A DNA stretch of 64,000 nucleotides, from assembly GCF_008247605.1 (NCBI RefSeq), contig NZ_CP043420.1, positions 62,001 to 126,000 on the forward strand, in the 5' to 3' direction. Below the pieces are notes generated by a model that had not been told where the DNA came from, did no database searches, and saw nothing but the letters and a program-made list of their open reading frames with translations. The position numbers and the translations under genes were made by a program. This document shows, piece by piece, positions 28,433 through 39,256 of the stretch. The DNA comes from Kushneria phosphatilytica (GTDB lineage: Bacteria > Pseudomonadota > Gammaproteobacteria > Pseudomonadales > Halomonadaceae). Numbering within the stretch: position 1 is the stretch's first letter; every line of letters starts with the position of its first letter.

Positions 28433-29842
28433 GTGAACATGGCGGAAGAAAGACAACACGTTCCTTTATATCTGGCGGCCATTCCCTTTGTCGTGATGAT
28501 GATTGCGATGATGGTCACCATCATCGTCTTTGAAGGCAGTCCCCATATACCGCTGCTGATCGGCGCAGTAACGGCCGGTCTCTTGGCCTGGTGTCGGGGT
28601 TTTTCATGGGGCGAGATCGAGGAGTCCATTTATACGGGGATCAGGAAGGTGCTGCCGGCCGTGGTCATCCTGATGCTGGTCGGCATGCTGATCAGTGCCT
28701 GGGTCGGCGGCGGTATTGTGGGCGCCATGATCTATTACGGACTCGAATTCCTGTCACCCGACTGGTTTCTGCCGGCGCTGATGGTGATCTGTGCCATCAG
28801 TACGCTGATGATGGGCAGCTCGTGGTCGACCATTGGCACGCTGGGGATTGCAGGCATGGCCGCGGGAACCAGTATGGGAATTGCCCCCGCGGCCATAGCC
28901 GGCGTGGTGGTATCGGGTGCCTTTTTCGGCGACAAGATGTCGCCGCTATCGGATACCACCGTGCTGGCCTCGGGCATTGCCGGTGCCAACATCTTCGAGC
29001 ATATCCGCCACATGCTGTATACCACCCTCCCCGGGCTCGCCCTCGCCCTGGTGATCTACGTGCTGATGGCGGGTGATCACTCCGCCAGCGACATGAGTCA
29101 ATCGATCGGGACGGTAACGAACGCGCTGCAGACGAACTACGTGATCTCACCGTGGCTCTTCGTCGTGCCACTGATGATCCCGCTGCTCGCCATCAGCAGG
29201 GTACCGGCCATTCCCACGCTGGTTGTGGGGATCATACTGGGCAGCCTGGCCTGCCTGTGGGTGCAGGGCAGTGATATCGCCACGCTGTTTGATATCCTGC
29301 AGAGCGGCTATGTCGCGCATACCGGGAACGAGACCGTGGATGGTCTGCTCAGCCAGGGCGGGCTGGAGTCGATGATGTATACGGTCTCGCTGGCGATCAT
29401 TGCCATGATCTTCGGCGGCATCATGGAGAGCACCGGCATGCTGAACGCTATTGTCGGCGGCGTGCTGAAACTGGCCAGCAGCGGTCGGCGATTGTGTGCC
29501 GCGACCGTGGTGTCTTCGTTTCTGACCAATATCCTGACGGCCGAGCAGTACATCTCCATTATTCTTCCGGGCAGAATGTACGCCAGGGCCTATCAGCAGC
29601 GAGAATTGCATCCGAAGAACCTGTCCCGGGCGCTCGAGGATGGCGGTACCATTACCTCGGCACTGGTGCCATGGAGCACTGATGCGGTGTTCGTCTACAG
29701 TGCGCTGGGCGTGAGTGCCTGGGCTTATGCGCCCTATGCCGTGCTGAACTACAGCGTGCCGATCATCTCCATTCTGATGTCACTGGCCGGCATCGCCATC
29801 GTTGGTCGACGCGAACAGGCGACCGTGTCGACTGCCGGTTGA
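28433..29842 (+). CDS. NhaC-family Na+/H+ (or solute) antiporter
   Basis: A 469-residue membrane protein with about 11 hydrophobic segments and the NhaC signature GDKMSPLSDTTVLAS near residues 162-176. It is closer to the canonical NhaC form (GDKxSPLSDTT) than the other NhaC-like gene at 3081. It should export Na+ or exchange it with a small carboxylate. The start is ambiguous: GTG 28433 and ATG 28439 are in frame, and ACAGGA lies 4 and 10 nt upstream respectively. It is convergent with the glnK-amtB block. Confidence 0.85.
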   Translation: MNMAEERQHVPLYLAAIPFVVMMIAMMVTIIVFEGSPHIPLLIGAVTAGLLAWCRGFSWGEIEESIYTGIRKVLPAVVILMLVGMLISAWVGGGIVGAMIYYGLEFLSPDWFLPALMVICAISTLMMGSSWSTIGTLGIAGMAAGTSMGIAPAAIAGVVVSGAFFGDKMSPLSDTTVLASGIAGANIFEHIRHMLYTTLPGLALALVIYVLMAGDHSASDMSQSIGTVTNALQTNYVISPWLFVVPLMIPLLAISRVPAIPTLVVGIILGSLACLWVQGSDIATLFDILQSGYVAHTGNETVDGLLSQGGLESMMYTVSLAIIAMIFGGIMESTGMLNAIVGGVLKLASSGRRLCAATVVSSFLTNILTAEQYISIILPGRMYARAYQQRELHPKNLSRALEDGGTITSALVPWSTDAVFVYSALGVSAWAYAPYAVLNYSVPIISILMSLAGIAIVGRREQATVSTAG

Positions 29843-29963
29843 GGCCGGGGACAGCGGTTTTCCGATCATGGGCAGCCCCCGGGGCGGTGCAACTCGCCCT
29901 TTGGTCAGGTGAGCCACGGCCGATGTGGCCGCGCGGTTACTGCAGCGTTCCCTCATTGAAACG

Positions 29964-29994
29964 AAAACCGCCGATCGGCTCTGCCGGTCGGCGG
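29964..29994 (-). terminator. terminator of the downstream glnK
   Basis: On the minus strand an 11-bp stem with one mismatch (CCGCCGACCGG / CCGATCGGCGG) is followed by TTTTCGTTT. It starts 20 bp after the glnK stop at 30015. Confidence 0.8.
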
Positions 29995-30014
29995 GTGTAG
30001 GTGGCTGCCGGTGC

Positions 30015-31768
<1,754 letters not shown>

Positions 31769-31791
31769 GATTGGTTCCTTGACCCTGGGCG

Positions 31792-32136
<345 letters not shown>

Positions 32137-32172
32137 TTATCTCCCTTGTGGCTGGCGCCTGCCCTATCTCAG

Positions 32173-32188
32173 GGCAGAAGCTGTGCCA
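32173..32188 (-). promoter_or_regulatory. sigma-54-like promoter of glnK-amtB
   Basis: On the minus strand TGGCACAGCTTCTGCC keeps the GG and GC of the -24/-12 consensus at exact spacing (TGGCAC-N5, then TGC). Transcription would start near 32161, about 30 nt before the glnK ATG at 32130. Confidence 0.6.
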
Positions 32189-32541
32189 TCAGCCTCACAA
32201 GTGAGCAAAATCAGCGACTTGGAAAGTAAAAAAGTGTTGCCGACGCGGTTCGCCCGATGGCGACGGTGCGCTCGGTGCACCATTTTCGACCCTTTTGGCG
32301 CAGGCCAAGGGCCGCTGGCGCGCTCTTTTGGTGCGCCGGTCAGGTGGGTATGGGTTGCCCGGGCGTTCATGGGCGTGTTCTGCACAGATTTGCATCAGCC
32401 ATGCACTGCACCGGGACATCCAGGGTTTTTCATGTCGGGATCAATGCGTAACTGCGCGGGCTTGCGTATCCTTGTAGGTAGCAGTCGGGTGGCAGGTCAG
32501 TGCTGTCCGGCAGATTGGTCACGAACTCGTGAGGTAGCTTC
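32189..32541. other. noncoding stretch between glnK-amtB and ubiK
   Basis: These 353 bp lie between divergent genes. The part next to glnK is AT-rich and would hold NtrC sites; I could not assign one with confidence. No gene-like frame with a ribosome binding site was found on either strand. The final 60 bp before ubiK contain its promoter or leader, without clear boxes. Confidence 0.35.
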
Positions 32542-32910
32542 ATGGCACGACAGGATGTTTTCGGCCGTCTGGCGCAGCAGATCGGAGAGCGGCTTCAGGA
32601 CGCTTCGCATGCACCGGAAGAGATTCAGCGCACGGTGCACGGCGCCATGCGGGGTGCCTTCGACCGGCTCGAGCTGGTCTCGCGCGAGGATTTCGACGTC
32701 ATGATGGAAGTGTTGCAGCGCACCCGTTCGCGCGTTGAAGCGCTCGAGAAGCAGGTCGCCGATCTCGAAGCAGCACTGGATGAACGGGGGGATCACACCG
32801 CCTCCACGACGACCGCCCAGGCCGAACAGACCAATACGCCGGCGGATGCGCCCGAGAAAAACGCCTCTGCGTCTCCTCATCCGGGCAAGGACGGCGACGA
32901 CACGCGCTGA
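32542..32910 (+). CDS. ubiK: UbiK-type accessory factor (BMFP, former YqiC)
   Basis: A 122-residue protein of the BMFP/DUF526 family. UbiK assists the aerobic ubiquinone biosynthesis complex and binds lipids and UbiJ. The N-terminal amphipathic helix (MARQDVFGRLAQQIGERL) is followed by the conserved core AMRGAFDRLELVSREDFDVM and a C-terminal coiled coil (about 55-82: LQRTRSRVEALEKQVADLEAAL region). The tail from about 85 is a low-complexity Thr/Ala/Ala-Asp extension not needed for the fold and longer than in E. coli (96 residues). It stands alone and ends at a strong terminator. Confidence 0.9.
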   Translation: MARQDVFGRLAQQIGERLQDASHAPEEIQRTVHGAMRGAFDRLELVSREDFDVMMEVLQRTRSRVEALEKQVADLEAALDERGDHTASTTTAQAEQTNTPADAPEKNASASPHPGKDGDDTR

Positions 32911-32922
32911 TTGCCTGCCTCC

Positions 32923-32955
32923 CGAGCCGATGCCGAATCCGCTGGCATCGGCTCG
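32923..32955 (+). terminator. hairpin terminator after ubiK
   Basis: A perfect 12-bp stem CGAGCCGATGCC/GGCATCGGCTCG with a 9-nt loop lies 12 bp after the ubiK stop and is followed by TTAT. Confidence 0.7.
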
Positions 32956-33033
32956 TTATCGCGTTGATAACCCGAATATTCGTTACCCGGCCTCCACCGG
33001 GCCCGCTCGCCTGTCAGGATCTTTCGCAAGACC

Positions 33034-35103
33034 ATGCCGCAATACATTCCCGATGAGACCTCCCTGCCCGAGCTGACGCTGCGTGGCGTACTGCTGGGTG
33101 CCCTGATCACGGTGTTGTTCACCGCCTCCAATGTCTATCTCGGCCTCAAGGTGGGGCTGACCTTCGCCTCTTCGATTCCGGCAGCCGTCATTTCCATGGC
33201 GGTGCTGCGCTATTGTCGTGGTGCCAACGTACTCGAAAACAACATGGTGCAGACCCAGGCCTCGGCGGCGGGGACCCTGTCAGCCATCATCTTCATCCTG
33301 CCGGGGCTTCTGATGGTGGGCTACTGGCAGGGCTTCCCGTTCTGGCAGACCGCCGCCATCTGCGCCATTGGCGGCATTCTCGGGGTGCTCTATACCATTC
33401 CCCTGCGCCGGGTGATGGTGGTGCAGAGCTCGCTGCCCTATCCCGAAGGCGTGGCCGCCGCCGAGATACTCGATGTCGGCAGCCGGCACGCCGCTGAAGA
33501 TCCCTCGCCAACAGATGAACGATCCGCCCCGCAGGCGGCTTCCGGCAGCGAGCCGGGTGCTCGTGAAATTGCGCTGGGTGGCCTCGTGGCGGCGCTGTTC
33601 TCGCTGTGCAGCGGTGGCTTTCGGGTGTTGGCCGAGAGCATCAGTGTCTGGTTCAGCGTCGGGCGCAGTGCCTTTCAGCTCTCTACCGGATTTTCGCTGG
33701 CACTGGTGGGTGCCGGCTACCTGGTCGGCATTGTCGGAGGCATGGCGATTCTGATCGGTACCCTGCTCGCCTGGGGTGTGGCGGTGCCCTGGCTGACGGC
33801 CATTGCGCCGGATCAGGGCGAGTCGCTCAAGGCGCTGGCGATGGCACGCTGGTCCAGCGATGTGCGTTTCATCGGTGCCGGCACCATCGGTATCGCGGCT
33901 GTCTGGACGCTGATCTCGCTGTTTGGCCCCATGGTGACCGGCATCCGTGCCTCATTGGGCGCGATGCGCAACGATGCGGGCCGCAAGGCGCCGGGGCGTA
34001 CCGAGCAGGATCTCTCGCCCCGTATCATTCTGGCACTGCTGGGCGTACTGCTGGTGGCCCTGATTGCGGTCTTCGCCGACTTCCTCGGGGATGCAGCGCC
34101 TGCCATGGCCGCGTTACCGTTCTGGACGCTGGTCGGCGGCTGTGTGCTGTTCGCCTTTGCCTTCGGGTTTCTGATTGCGGCCGCCTGTGGCTATATGGCC
34201 GGGCTGGTAGGCTCGTCCAGCAGTCCCATTTCCGGCATCGGCATCATGGCAGTGATCCTGGTGTCGCTGCTGATTCTGGCCTTTACCGGCGTCAGCGATG
34301 CGCTGAGCCAGCTTGAAGGTTCGGTGGCAGCCAAACTGCCCACCGCCCTGGCGCTGTTCACCACTTCGGTGGTCGTGGCGGTGGCCGCCATCTCCAATGA
34401 CAACCTGCAGGATCTCAAGACCGGGTGGCTGCTCGGGGCAACGCCGCGGCGCCAACAGATCGCGCTGATCATTGGCTGTATCGTCGGTGCGCTGGTGATT
34501 CCACCGGTGCTGTCACTGCTGTATCACGCCTATGGCTTTACCGGAGCGCTGCCGAGCCCCGACATGGACCCGAATCAGGCGCTGGGCGCGCCGCAGGCGA
34601 CCCTGATGACCGCCATCGTGCAGGGCATCTTCTCCCATGACCTCAACTGGCCGATGGTGCTCACCGGCGTGGCACTGGGTGTGGGGCTGATCGTGATCGA
34701 TGAGCTGCTGCGTCGTCGCGGTGGGGTGGCCCGACTGCCGGTACTGGCCGTGGGAATCGGGATTTATCTGCCGCCCTCGATCAACATGCCGCTGGTGATT
34801 GGTGCCGTACTCAGCTGGTTCATTGATCGGCAACTGAAGCGTCGCGCCGCGCGCCAGGGCGAGGTATTCGAATCGGTAGCCGAACAGCCGCGGCGGCGTG
34901 GCGTGCTGCTGGCCTCGGGGCTGATCGTGGGTGAGAGTCTGATGGGCGTGCTGATGGCCGGCATTATCGGCGCGACCGGTGAGAGTGCCCCGCTGGCACT
35001 GGTCGGCGACGGTTTCGAATCGGTGGCGCAGTGGCTCGGTCTGATCGTCTTCGTGCTACTGGGCTTGGCCTTCTATCGACGCATTCTGCGGACCGGGGGC
35101 TGA
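33034..35103 (+). CDS. OPT-family oligopeptide or metal-chelate transporter
   Basis: A 689-residue inner-membrane protein with about 15-16 hydrophobic segments. It is of the bacterial OPT type (EspB/YPL-like): the N-terminus has ELTLRGVLLGALITVLFTASNVYLGLKVGLTF, which is the typical first segment, and SSSPISGIGIMAV and NDNLQDLKTGWLLGATP are characteristic central motifs. OPT proteins move short peptides or metal complexes, probably coupled to protons or sodium; the substrate here is unknown. It has no operon partner, and the gap to comM holds a long nested inverted repeat. Confidence 0.9.
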   Translation: MPQYIPDETSLPELTLRGVLLGALITVLFTASNVYLGLKVGLTFASSIPAAVISMAVLRYCRGANVLENNMVQTQASAAGTLSAIIFILPGLLMVGYWQGFPFWQTAAICAIGGILGVLYTIPLRRVMVVQSSLPYPEGVAAAEILDVGSRHAAEDPSPTDERSAPQAASGSEPGAREIALGGLVAALFSLCSGGFRVLAESISVWFSVGRSAFQLSTGFSLALVGAGYLVGIVGGMAILIGTLLAWGVAVPWLTAIAPDQGESLKALAMARWSSDVRFIGAGTIGIAAVWTLISLFGPMVTGIRASLGAMRNDAGRKAPGRTEQDLSPRIILALLGVLLVALIAVFADFLGDAAPAMAALPFWTLVGGCVLFAFAFGFLIAAACGYMAGLVGSSSSPISGIGIMAVILVSLLILAFTGVSDALSQLEGSVAAKLPTALALFTTSVVVAVAAISNDNLQDLKTGWLLGATPRRQQIALIIGCIVGALVIPPVLSLLYHAYGFTGALPSPDMDPNQALGAPQATLMTAIVQGIFSHDLNWPMVLTGVALGVGLIVIDELLRRRGGVARLPVLAVGIGIYLPPSINMPLVIGAVLSWFIDRQLKRRAARQGEVFESVAEQPRRRGVLLASGLIVGESLMGVLMAGIIGATGESAPLALVGDGFESVAQWLGLIVFVLLGLAFYRRILRTGG

Positions 35104-35110
35104 GGCGCAG

Positions 35111-35183
35111 GCGGGCACGATGCTCAAGCATTTCCATCGGCAGCCGATTCAACAGGAAATGCCGATGGAACATCGGTGCCCGC
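35111..35183. repeat. long nested inverted repeat between the OPT gene and comM
   Basis: Outer arms GCGGGCACGATG (35111-35122) and CATC-G-GTGCCCGC (35171-35183) pair over 12 bp with one bulged base. Inner arms TTCCATCGGCA (35132-35142) and TGCCGATGGAA (35160-35170) pair perfectly over 11 bp. The structure fills most of the 104-bp gap and ends 25 bp before comM. It could be the OPT terminator or a leader structure. Confidence 0.65.
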
Positions 35184-35207
35184 CCAATGCTGCCCACAGG
35201 AGCCGTC

Positions 35208-36719
35208 GTGACGCTTGCCATCATTCCCACTCGCGCCAGTGTGGGGCTCGATGCCCCGGAAGTGCTGGTCGAGGTGCATCTCTCCAATGGTCTGCCGGGG
35301 CTGGCGATTGTCGGATTGCCGGAAACCGCGGTAAAGGAGAGCCGGGAGCGGGTACGCAGCGCGCTGATCAACGCCAACTTCGAGTTTCCCACCAAACGCA
35401 TCACCCTCAATCTGGCGCCGGCCGATCTGCCCAAGGAGGGTGGCCGCTTCGATCTGCCGATCGCCCTGGGCATTCTGGTCGCATCGGGACAGATTCCTCA
35501 TGAGGCGGTAGACCGGCTGGAGTGTCTGGGAGAGCTGGCACTTGATGGTCACCTGCGTCCGGTGCCCGGGGTGCTGCCGGCGGCGATGGCCGCCAGGCGA
35601 GCCGGTCGTGCACTGATGGTGCCCGCGGCCTGTGCCGATGAAGCGGCGCTGGCGGGTGAGCTGACGGTACTGCCGGTGACTCATCTGCTGGATGTGGTGG
35701 CGCATCTGCTGGGGCAGCAGCGTATCGAGCCGCATGTGCTGAGCGAGCCGCCCGCAGCGGCATTACCCCCGTTCGACCTTTGTGAGGTACGCGGCCAGCA
35801 TCAGGCGCGGCGGGCACTGGAGATCGCCGCGGCGGGGGGGCACAACCTGCTGTTTGCCGGCCCTCCCGGGACCGGCAAGACCATGCTGGCCAGTCGCCTG
35901 GCCGGCATTCTGCCACCGCTGCGGGAGAACGAGTGCCTGGAAGTGGCAGCCATTCGTTCGGTCTGCGGGCTGGATATTCTCGAGCGCTGGGGGCAGCGGC
36001 CGTTTCGTGCGCCACACCATGGCGCCAGTGCCGCCGCACTGGTCGGGGGTGGGTCGAAACCCAGGCCCGGCGAGATCTCGCTGGCGCATCACGGCGTGCT
36101 GTTTCTCGATGAGTTGCCGGAGTTCGATCGCAAGGTGCTGGAGGTATTGAGAGAACCGCTGGAGTCCGGTCGAATTCATATCGCTCGTGCCAGCCATCAG
36201 CGCCAGTATCCGGCGCGCTTCCAGCTGGTGGCCGCCATGAATCCGTGTCCCTGCGGCCATCTCGGTGATCCGCGCCAACCCTGTCACTGCACGCCGCAGC
36301 AAGTGCAGCGCTATCAGGCGCGTCTCTCCGGGCCGCTGCTCGATCGTATCGATCTGCAGGTCGAGGTGCCGGCGCTGCCCGCCGAACAGCTCACTGCTCG
36401 CGAGCGTGGCGAGGATTCGGCGACGGTGCGACAACGTGTGCTTGCCGCACGACAAAGACAGCATGCCCGGGGCGGGCTCAACGCCCATATCGATACGTCC
36501 ACGCTGGAGACGGCGTGTGCGCTGGGTGATGACGAGCGGGCCTGGCTCTCCGACGTACTCAATCGACTCAATCTCTCGGCGCGGGCGTATCATCGGGTGC
36601 TACGAGTGGCACTGACCATTGCCGATCTCAGCGAGGCGCCCCGGGTCATGCGCACCCAGTTGATGGAGGCCATCGGCTATCGACAGCTTGATCGCATGAT
36701 GGGGCGCGGCGGGGCGTGA
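35208..36719 (+). CDS. comM: ComM/YifB-family AAA+ ATPase (Mg-chelatase-like)
   Basis: A 503-residue protein of the YifB/ComM family. ComM is a hexameric helicase that promotes branch migration of integrated DNA during natural transformation. The N-terminal Lon-like domain (SVGLDAPEVLVEVHLSNGLPGLAIVGLP) is followed by an AAA+ core with Walker A GPPGTGKT (218-225), Walker B GVLFLDELPEF, and the zinc-finger-like cysteine segment NPCPCGHLGDPRQPCHCT. The start GTG at 35208 has CAGGAG 6 nt upstream and gives the standard MTLAII-type N-terminus; ATG 35187 is in frame but has no good site. No other competence genes are visible. Confidence 0.93.
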   Translation: MTLAIIPTRASVGLDAPEVLVEVHLSNGLPGLAIVGLPETAVKESRERVRSALINANFEFPTKRITLNLAPADLPKEGGRFDLPIALGILVASGQIPHEAVDRLECLGELALDGHLRPVPGVLPAAMAARRAGRALMVPAACADEAALAGELTVLPVTHLLDVVAHLLGQQRIEPHVLSEPPAAALPPFDLCEVRGQHQARRALEIAAAGGHNLLFAGPPGTGKTMLASRLAGILPPLRENECLEVAAIRSVCGLDILERWGQRPFRAPHHGASAAALVGGGSKPRPGEISLAHHGVLFLDELPEFDRKVLEVLREPLESGRIHIARASHQRQYPARFQLVAAMNPCPCGHLGDPRQPCHCTPQQVQRYQARLSGPLLDRIDLQVEVPALPAEQLTARERGEDSATVRQRVLAARQRQHARGGLNAHIDTSTLETACALGDDERAWLSDVLNRLNLSARAYHRVLRVALTIADLSEAPRVMRTQLMEAIGYRQLDRMMGRGGA

Positions 36720-36978
36720 GCTGACATCCGTCAGGGCAGAAGTTCATGCAGTATCGAGCGGAATTTCGGGGGCAGGCCCTTTTTTTTGCAAAACAATGAT
36801 TGACTACTGGCCAGCGCCAGCGCAGACTGCCGCCAGTAGGTTGGCAAGTCGCATATCGTCAGTTGTAATCGAATTATTCGATAGCCTGGTTATATCCCCC
36901 TTGTTTTACCCACTATCATCGGGTGTTACCCGGCAATCGTAATGTAATAAAGCGCATAGCGCTCAAGGAATTCGAAAG
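36720..36978 (+). promoter_or_regulatory. comM 3' end and long leader of the cold-shock gene
   Basis: These 259 bp hold no gene. A run of eight T at 36780-36787 after a short G/C-rich element probably ends comM. The rest is AT-rich, with the palindrome ATCGAATTATTCGAT and a small hairpin CGGGT-GTT-ACCCG, and ends with AAGGAATTCGAAAG before the ATG. A long structured leader is usual for cold-shock mRNAs, but no cold box was identified with confidence. Confidence 0.45.
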
Positions 36979-37182
36979 ATGGCAACTGGCACGGTCAAGT
37001 GGTTCAACGACGCCAAGGGTTTTGGTTTTATCGCACCTTCTGATGGTGGCGATGATCTGTTCGCGCACTTCTCTGAAATTCAGGCTGATGGCTTCAAGTC
37101 CCTTCAGGAAGGTCAGGAAGTTTCCTTCGAAGTGACCCAGGGCAAGAAGGGTCTGCAGGCTTCGAGCATCAAGCCGCTCTGA
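36979..37182 (+). CDS. CspA-family cold-shock protein
   Basis: A 67-residue single-domain OB-fold protein that binds single-stranded RNA and DNA as an RNA chaperone. Both nucleic-acid motifs are present: RNP1 KGFGFI (15-20) and RNP2 DLFAHF (27-32). The protein has the usual acidic composition and ends in SSIKPL. It is transcribed alone with a long leader and a strong intrinsic terminator. Which of the several Csp paralogues it is cannot be said. Confidence 0.96.
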   Translation: MATGTVKWFNDAKGFGFIAPSDGGDDLFAHFSEIQADGFKSLQEGQEVSFEVTQGKKGLQASSIKPL

Positions 37183-37219
37183 GTTTGATCGGATAGCTGC
37201 CTCGGGCAGCGTCCCTTCG

Positions 37220-37254
37220 ACACCCGGGCCCGCTTCGGCGGGCCCGGGTGTTTT
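37220..37254 (+). terminator. strong intrinsic terminator of the cold-shock gene
   Basis: A perfect 14-bp stem ACACCCGGGCCCGC/GCGGGCCCGGGTGT with a TTCG tetraloop is followed by TTTTCG, 37 bp after the stop. Confidence 0.92.
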
Positions 37255-37393
37255 CGTGTGTGCCCATCATGACCGGTGCTTGCCTTCACCCAAAGACTAC
37301 ATGTCACCCGCGGCGTGGCTGACTACCCTCGACTGAAACGGGCAGACCGAATGACTGCTCCGAGATATCAAAAAAGCGTCGAGGGAACAGAGC

Positions 37394-39061
37394 ATGTATC
37401 ACCATCGCATCCAGGGCCTGCGACAGGGCCATGTGGCACTGCTGTTATCGCTATGGCTGGCACTGGCCGGCTGTGCCAGCTCCGGCACACTGACGACCAA
37501 AACCGCTGCCGATTCGCCCGAGCCTACCTGGCAGCCGCTGCTGGCGGATGCGGCGCTGCACCATGTTTATGAAGATGGCAAGACGCTGGTCGACATGATT
37601 CCCGAGCGGCCCATGCCGGAGGTACTGGCTGATTACCGCGCACTGCCCTGCCAGCCCGAGTGCAACACCGAAGAGATTCGGGCCTTCATGCAGCAGAACT
37701 TTCGCAAGCCGCCCACGCCCGATGAGAAACTCAGTGAGCCGGAGAATACGCCGGTCGCGCAGCATATTCGCAATCTCTGGCCGATACTGACTCGCTCTTC
37801 GGAAGACAGTCAGCAGGGCCCACTCAGTACCATGGTGGCGCTGCCGCATCGTTATGTCGTGCCGGGTGGCCGCTTCAACGAGATGTTCTACTGGGACAGC
37901 TACTTCACCATGCTCGGCCTGGCGGCAAGCGATCGCTATGACCTGGTGCGCGACATGGTGGCCAATTTCGCGTGGCTGATCGACACCTACGGTTTTATCC
38001 CCAACGGTACCCGTACCTACTTTCTGAGCCGTTCACAGCCGCCGTTCTTCTCCGCCATGGTCAATCTGCTTGCCGAGCATGATGGGGATGAGGTCTATAC
38101 CCGTTATCTGCCTGAACTGCAAAAGGAGTATGCATTCTGGATGCGCGGTGCCGATCAGCTGGCACCCGGTCAGGCCGGCGAACGCGTGGTGCGGCTTCCC
38201 GATGGCACACTGCTCAACCGATACTTTGGCGGAGAGAATCGGCCTCGCCCGGAAGCCTATGCGGCTGAAATCGACACCGCGGCACAGAGTGATCGGCCGG
38301 CCCCGGTGGTATATGGCAACCTGCGGGCGGCCGCCGAGAGTGGCTGGGATTTCAGTTCCCGCTGGATGGCCGATGGTGAGCATCTGTCTACCATCGAGAC
38401 GCGCGATATCCTGCCGGTGGATCTCAACAGTCTGATGGCCAATCTGGAAAATACGCTGGCACAGGCCTGGCAGGTCGCGGGCAATAATGAGCGCGCGGCC
38501 TTCTACCGTGATCGGGTACAGGCACGCCAGCAGGCGCTCAATACGGTGTTCTGGTCAGACGCCGGCTTTTACAGCGACTACGACTGGTCGCAGCAGACAC
38601 TTACCGGCGAGTTGACGGCCGCGACCAGCTTCCCGCTGTTTCTCGGTCTGGCCACGCCATCGCATGCCGATGCCGTGGCGCAGACCCTGCAAGCCCGGCT
38701 GCTGAAGCCCGGGGGGATTGTCACGACGACTCGCAATACCGGGGAGCAGTGGGATGCGCCCAATGGTTGGGCGCCACTGCAGTGGGCAGCCATCCGCGGC
38801 CTGCAGCGCTACGGTCATGATGCGCTGGCCGGTGAGATCGCGCGGCGCTGGATCGATACCAATGTGTCGGTCTACCGTCAGACCGGCAAGCTGGTGGAGA
38901 AATATAATGTGGTGTCGCCCGGTGTCGGCGGGGGCGGCGAATACGATGTGGTCGATGGTTTTGGCTGGACCAATGGCGTACTGATGCAGCTGCTGGAGCT
39001 TTATCCGCAGGCGGCGCAGAACAGTCGACCACGATCGGCTGCTCAGGAAACCATTCACTGA
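37394..39061 (+). CDS. treA: trehalase, predicted lipoprotein (GH37)
   Basis: A 555-residue glycoside hydrolase family 37 enzyme that splits trehalose into two glucose. Trehalase signature 1, PGGRFNEMFYWDSY (157-170), and signature 2, QWDAPNGWAP (452-461), are intact. The catalytic Asp is probably in SGWDFSSRW and the second acid in GGGGEYDVVDGFGW. The N-terminus has a signal sequence ending in the lipobox LAGC with Cys27, so the enzyme should be a membrane-anchored periplasmic lipoprotein rather than soluble like E. coli TreA. It is transcribed alone after a cold-shock gene. Confidence 0.93.
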   Translation: MYHHRIQGLRQGHVALLLSLWLALAGCASSGTLTTKTAADSPEPTWQPLLADAALHHVYEDGKTLVDMIPERPMPEVLADYRALPCQPECNTEEIRAFMQQNFRKPPTPDEKLSEPENTPVAQHIRNLWPILTRSSEDSQQGPLSTMVALPHRYVVPGGRFNEMFYWDSYFTMLGLAASDRYDLVRDMVANFAWLIDTYGFIPNGTRTYFLSRSQPPFFSAMVNLLAEHDGDEVYTRYLPELQKEYAFWMRGADQLAPGQAGERVVRLPDGTLLNRYFGGENRPRPEAYAAEIDTAAQSDRPAPVVYGNLRAAAESGWDFSSRWMADGEHLSTIETRDILPVDLNSLMANLENTLAQAWQVAGNNERAAFYRDRVQARQQALNTVFWSDAGFYSDYDWSQQTLTGELTAATSFPLFLGLATPSHADAVAQTLQARLLKPGGIVTTTRNTGEQWDAPNGWAPLQWAAIRGLQRYGHDALAGEIARRWIDTNVSVYRQTGKLVEKYNVVSPGVGGGGEYDVVDGFGWTNGVLMQLLELYPQAAQNSRPRSAAQETIH

Positions 39062-39084
39062 TGATCATCCGGTAACAGGCACGC

Positions 39085-39116
39085 AAAAAAAGGGCCTGCC
39101 GGGGGACCGGCAGGCC
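39085..39116 (-). terminator. orphan intrinsic terminator on the minus strand
   Basis: The 10-bp stem GGCCTGCCGG/CCGGCAGGCC has seven A residues before it on the plus strand and no T-run after it, so it terminates minus-strand transcription (stem then TTTTTTT). It lies just behind treA but points the wrong way for it. No confident gene precedes it on the minus strand. Confidence 0.75.
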
Positions 39117-39136
39117 TGCAGAATGCAAGGAATCAT

Positions 39137-39256
39137 TCAAGGGAACACTGACTTTGAAAGATGCCGCGGGAATAAGTTCCCGTCAGTCGCCAAAAAAGGG
39201 TAAGCAAGTGCAAGCAAGCGTAACGTGATGAACGCGGCCGTCCCGAGCATCATCAT
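39137..39256 (-). CDS. possible small hydrophobic protein (39 aa)
   Basis: A short minus-strand frame starting with three ATG codons encodes a hydrophobic stretch (about 4-23) and a short basic tail. Its stop is 21 bp before the orphan minus-strand terminator, which is the main support. The ribosome binding site is poor (TTGAGACAA), codon use is not that of the flanking genes, and no family is recognised. It may instead be part of a small RNA. A 9-bp inverted repeat (GAGCATCAT/ATGATGCTC) covers its start. Confidence 0.25.
   Translation of the reverse strand: MMMLGTAAFITLRLLALAYPFLATDGNLFPRHLSKSVFP

Noticed and set aside
35120..35503. Alternative frame across the comM start and the upstream inverted repeat
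   Set aside because: Out of frame with comM, and its composition follows the inverted repeat and the comM shadow.
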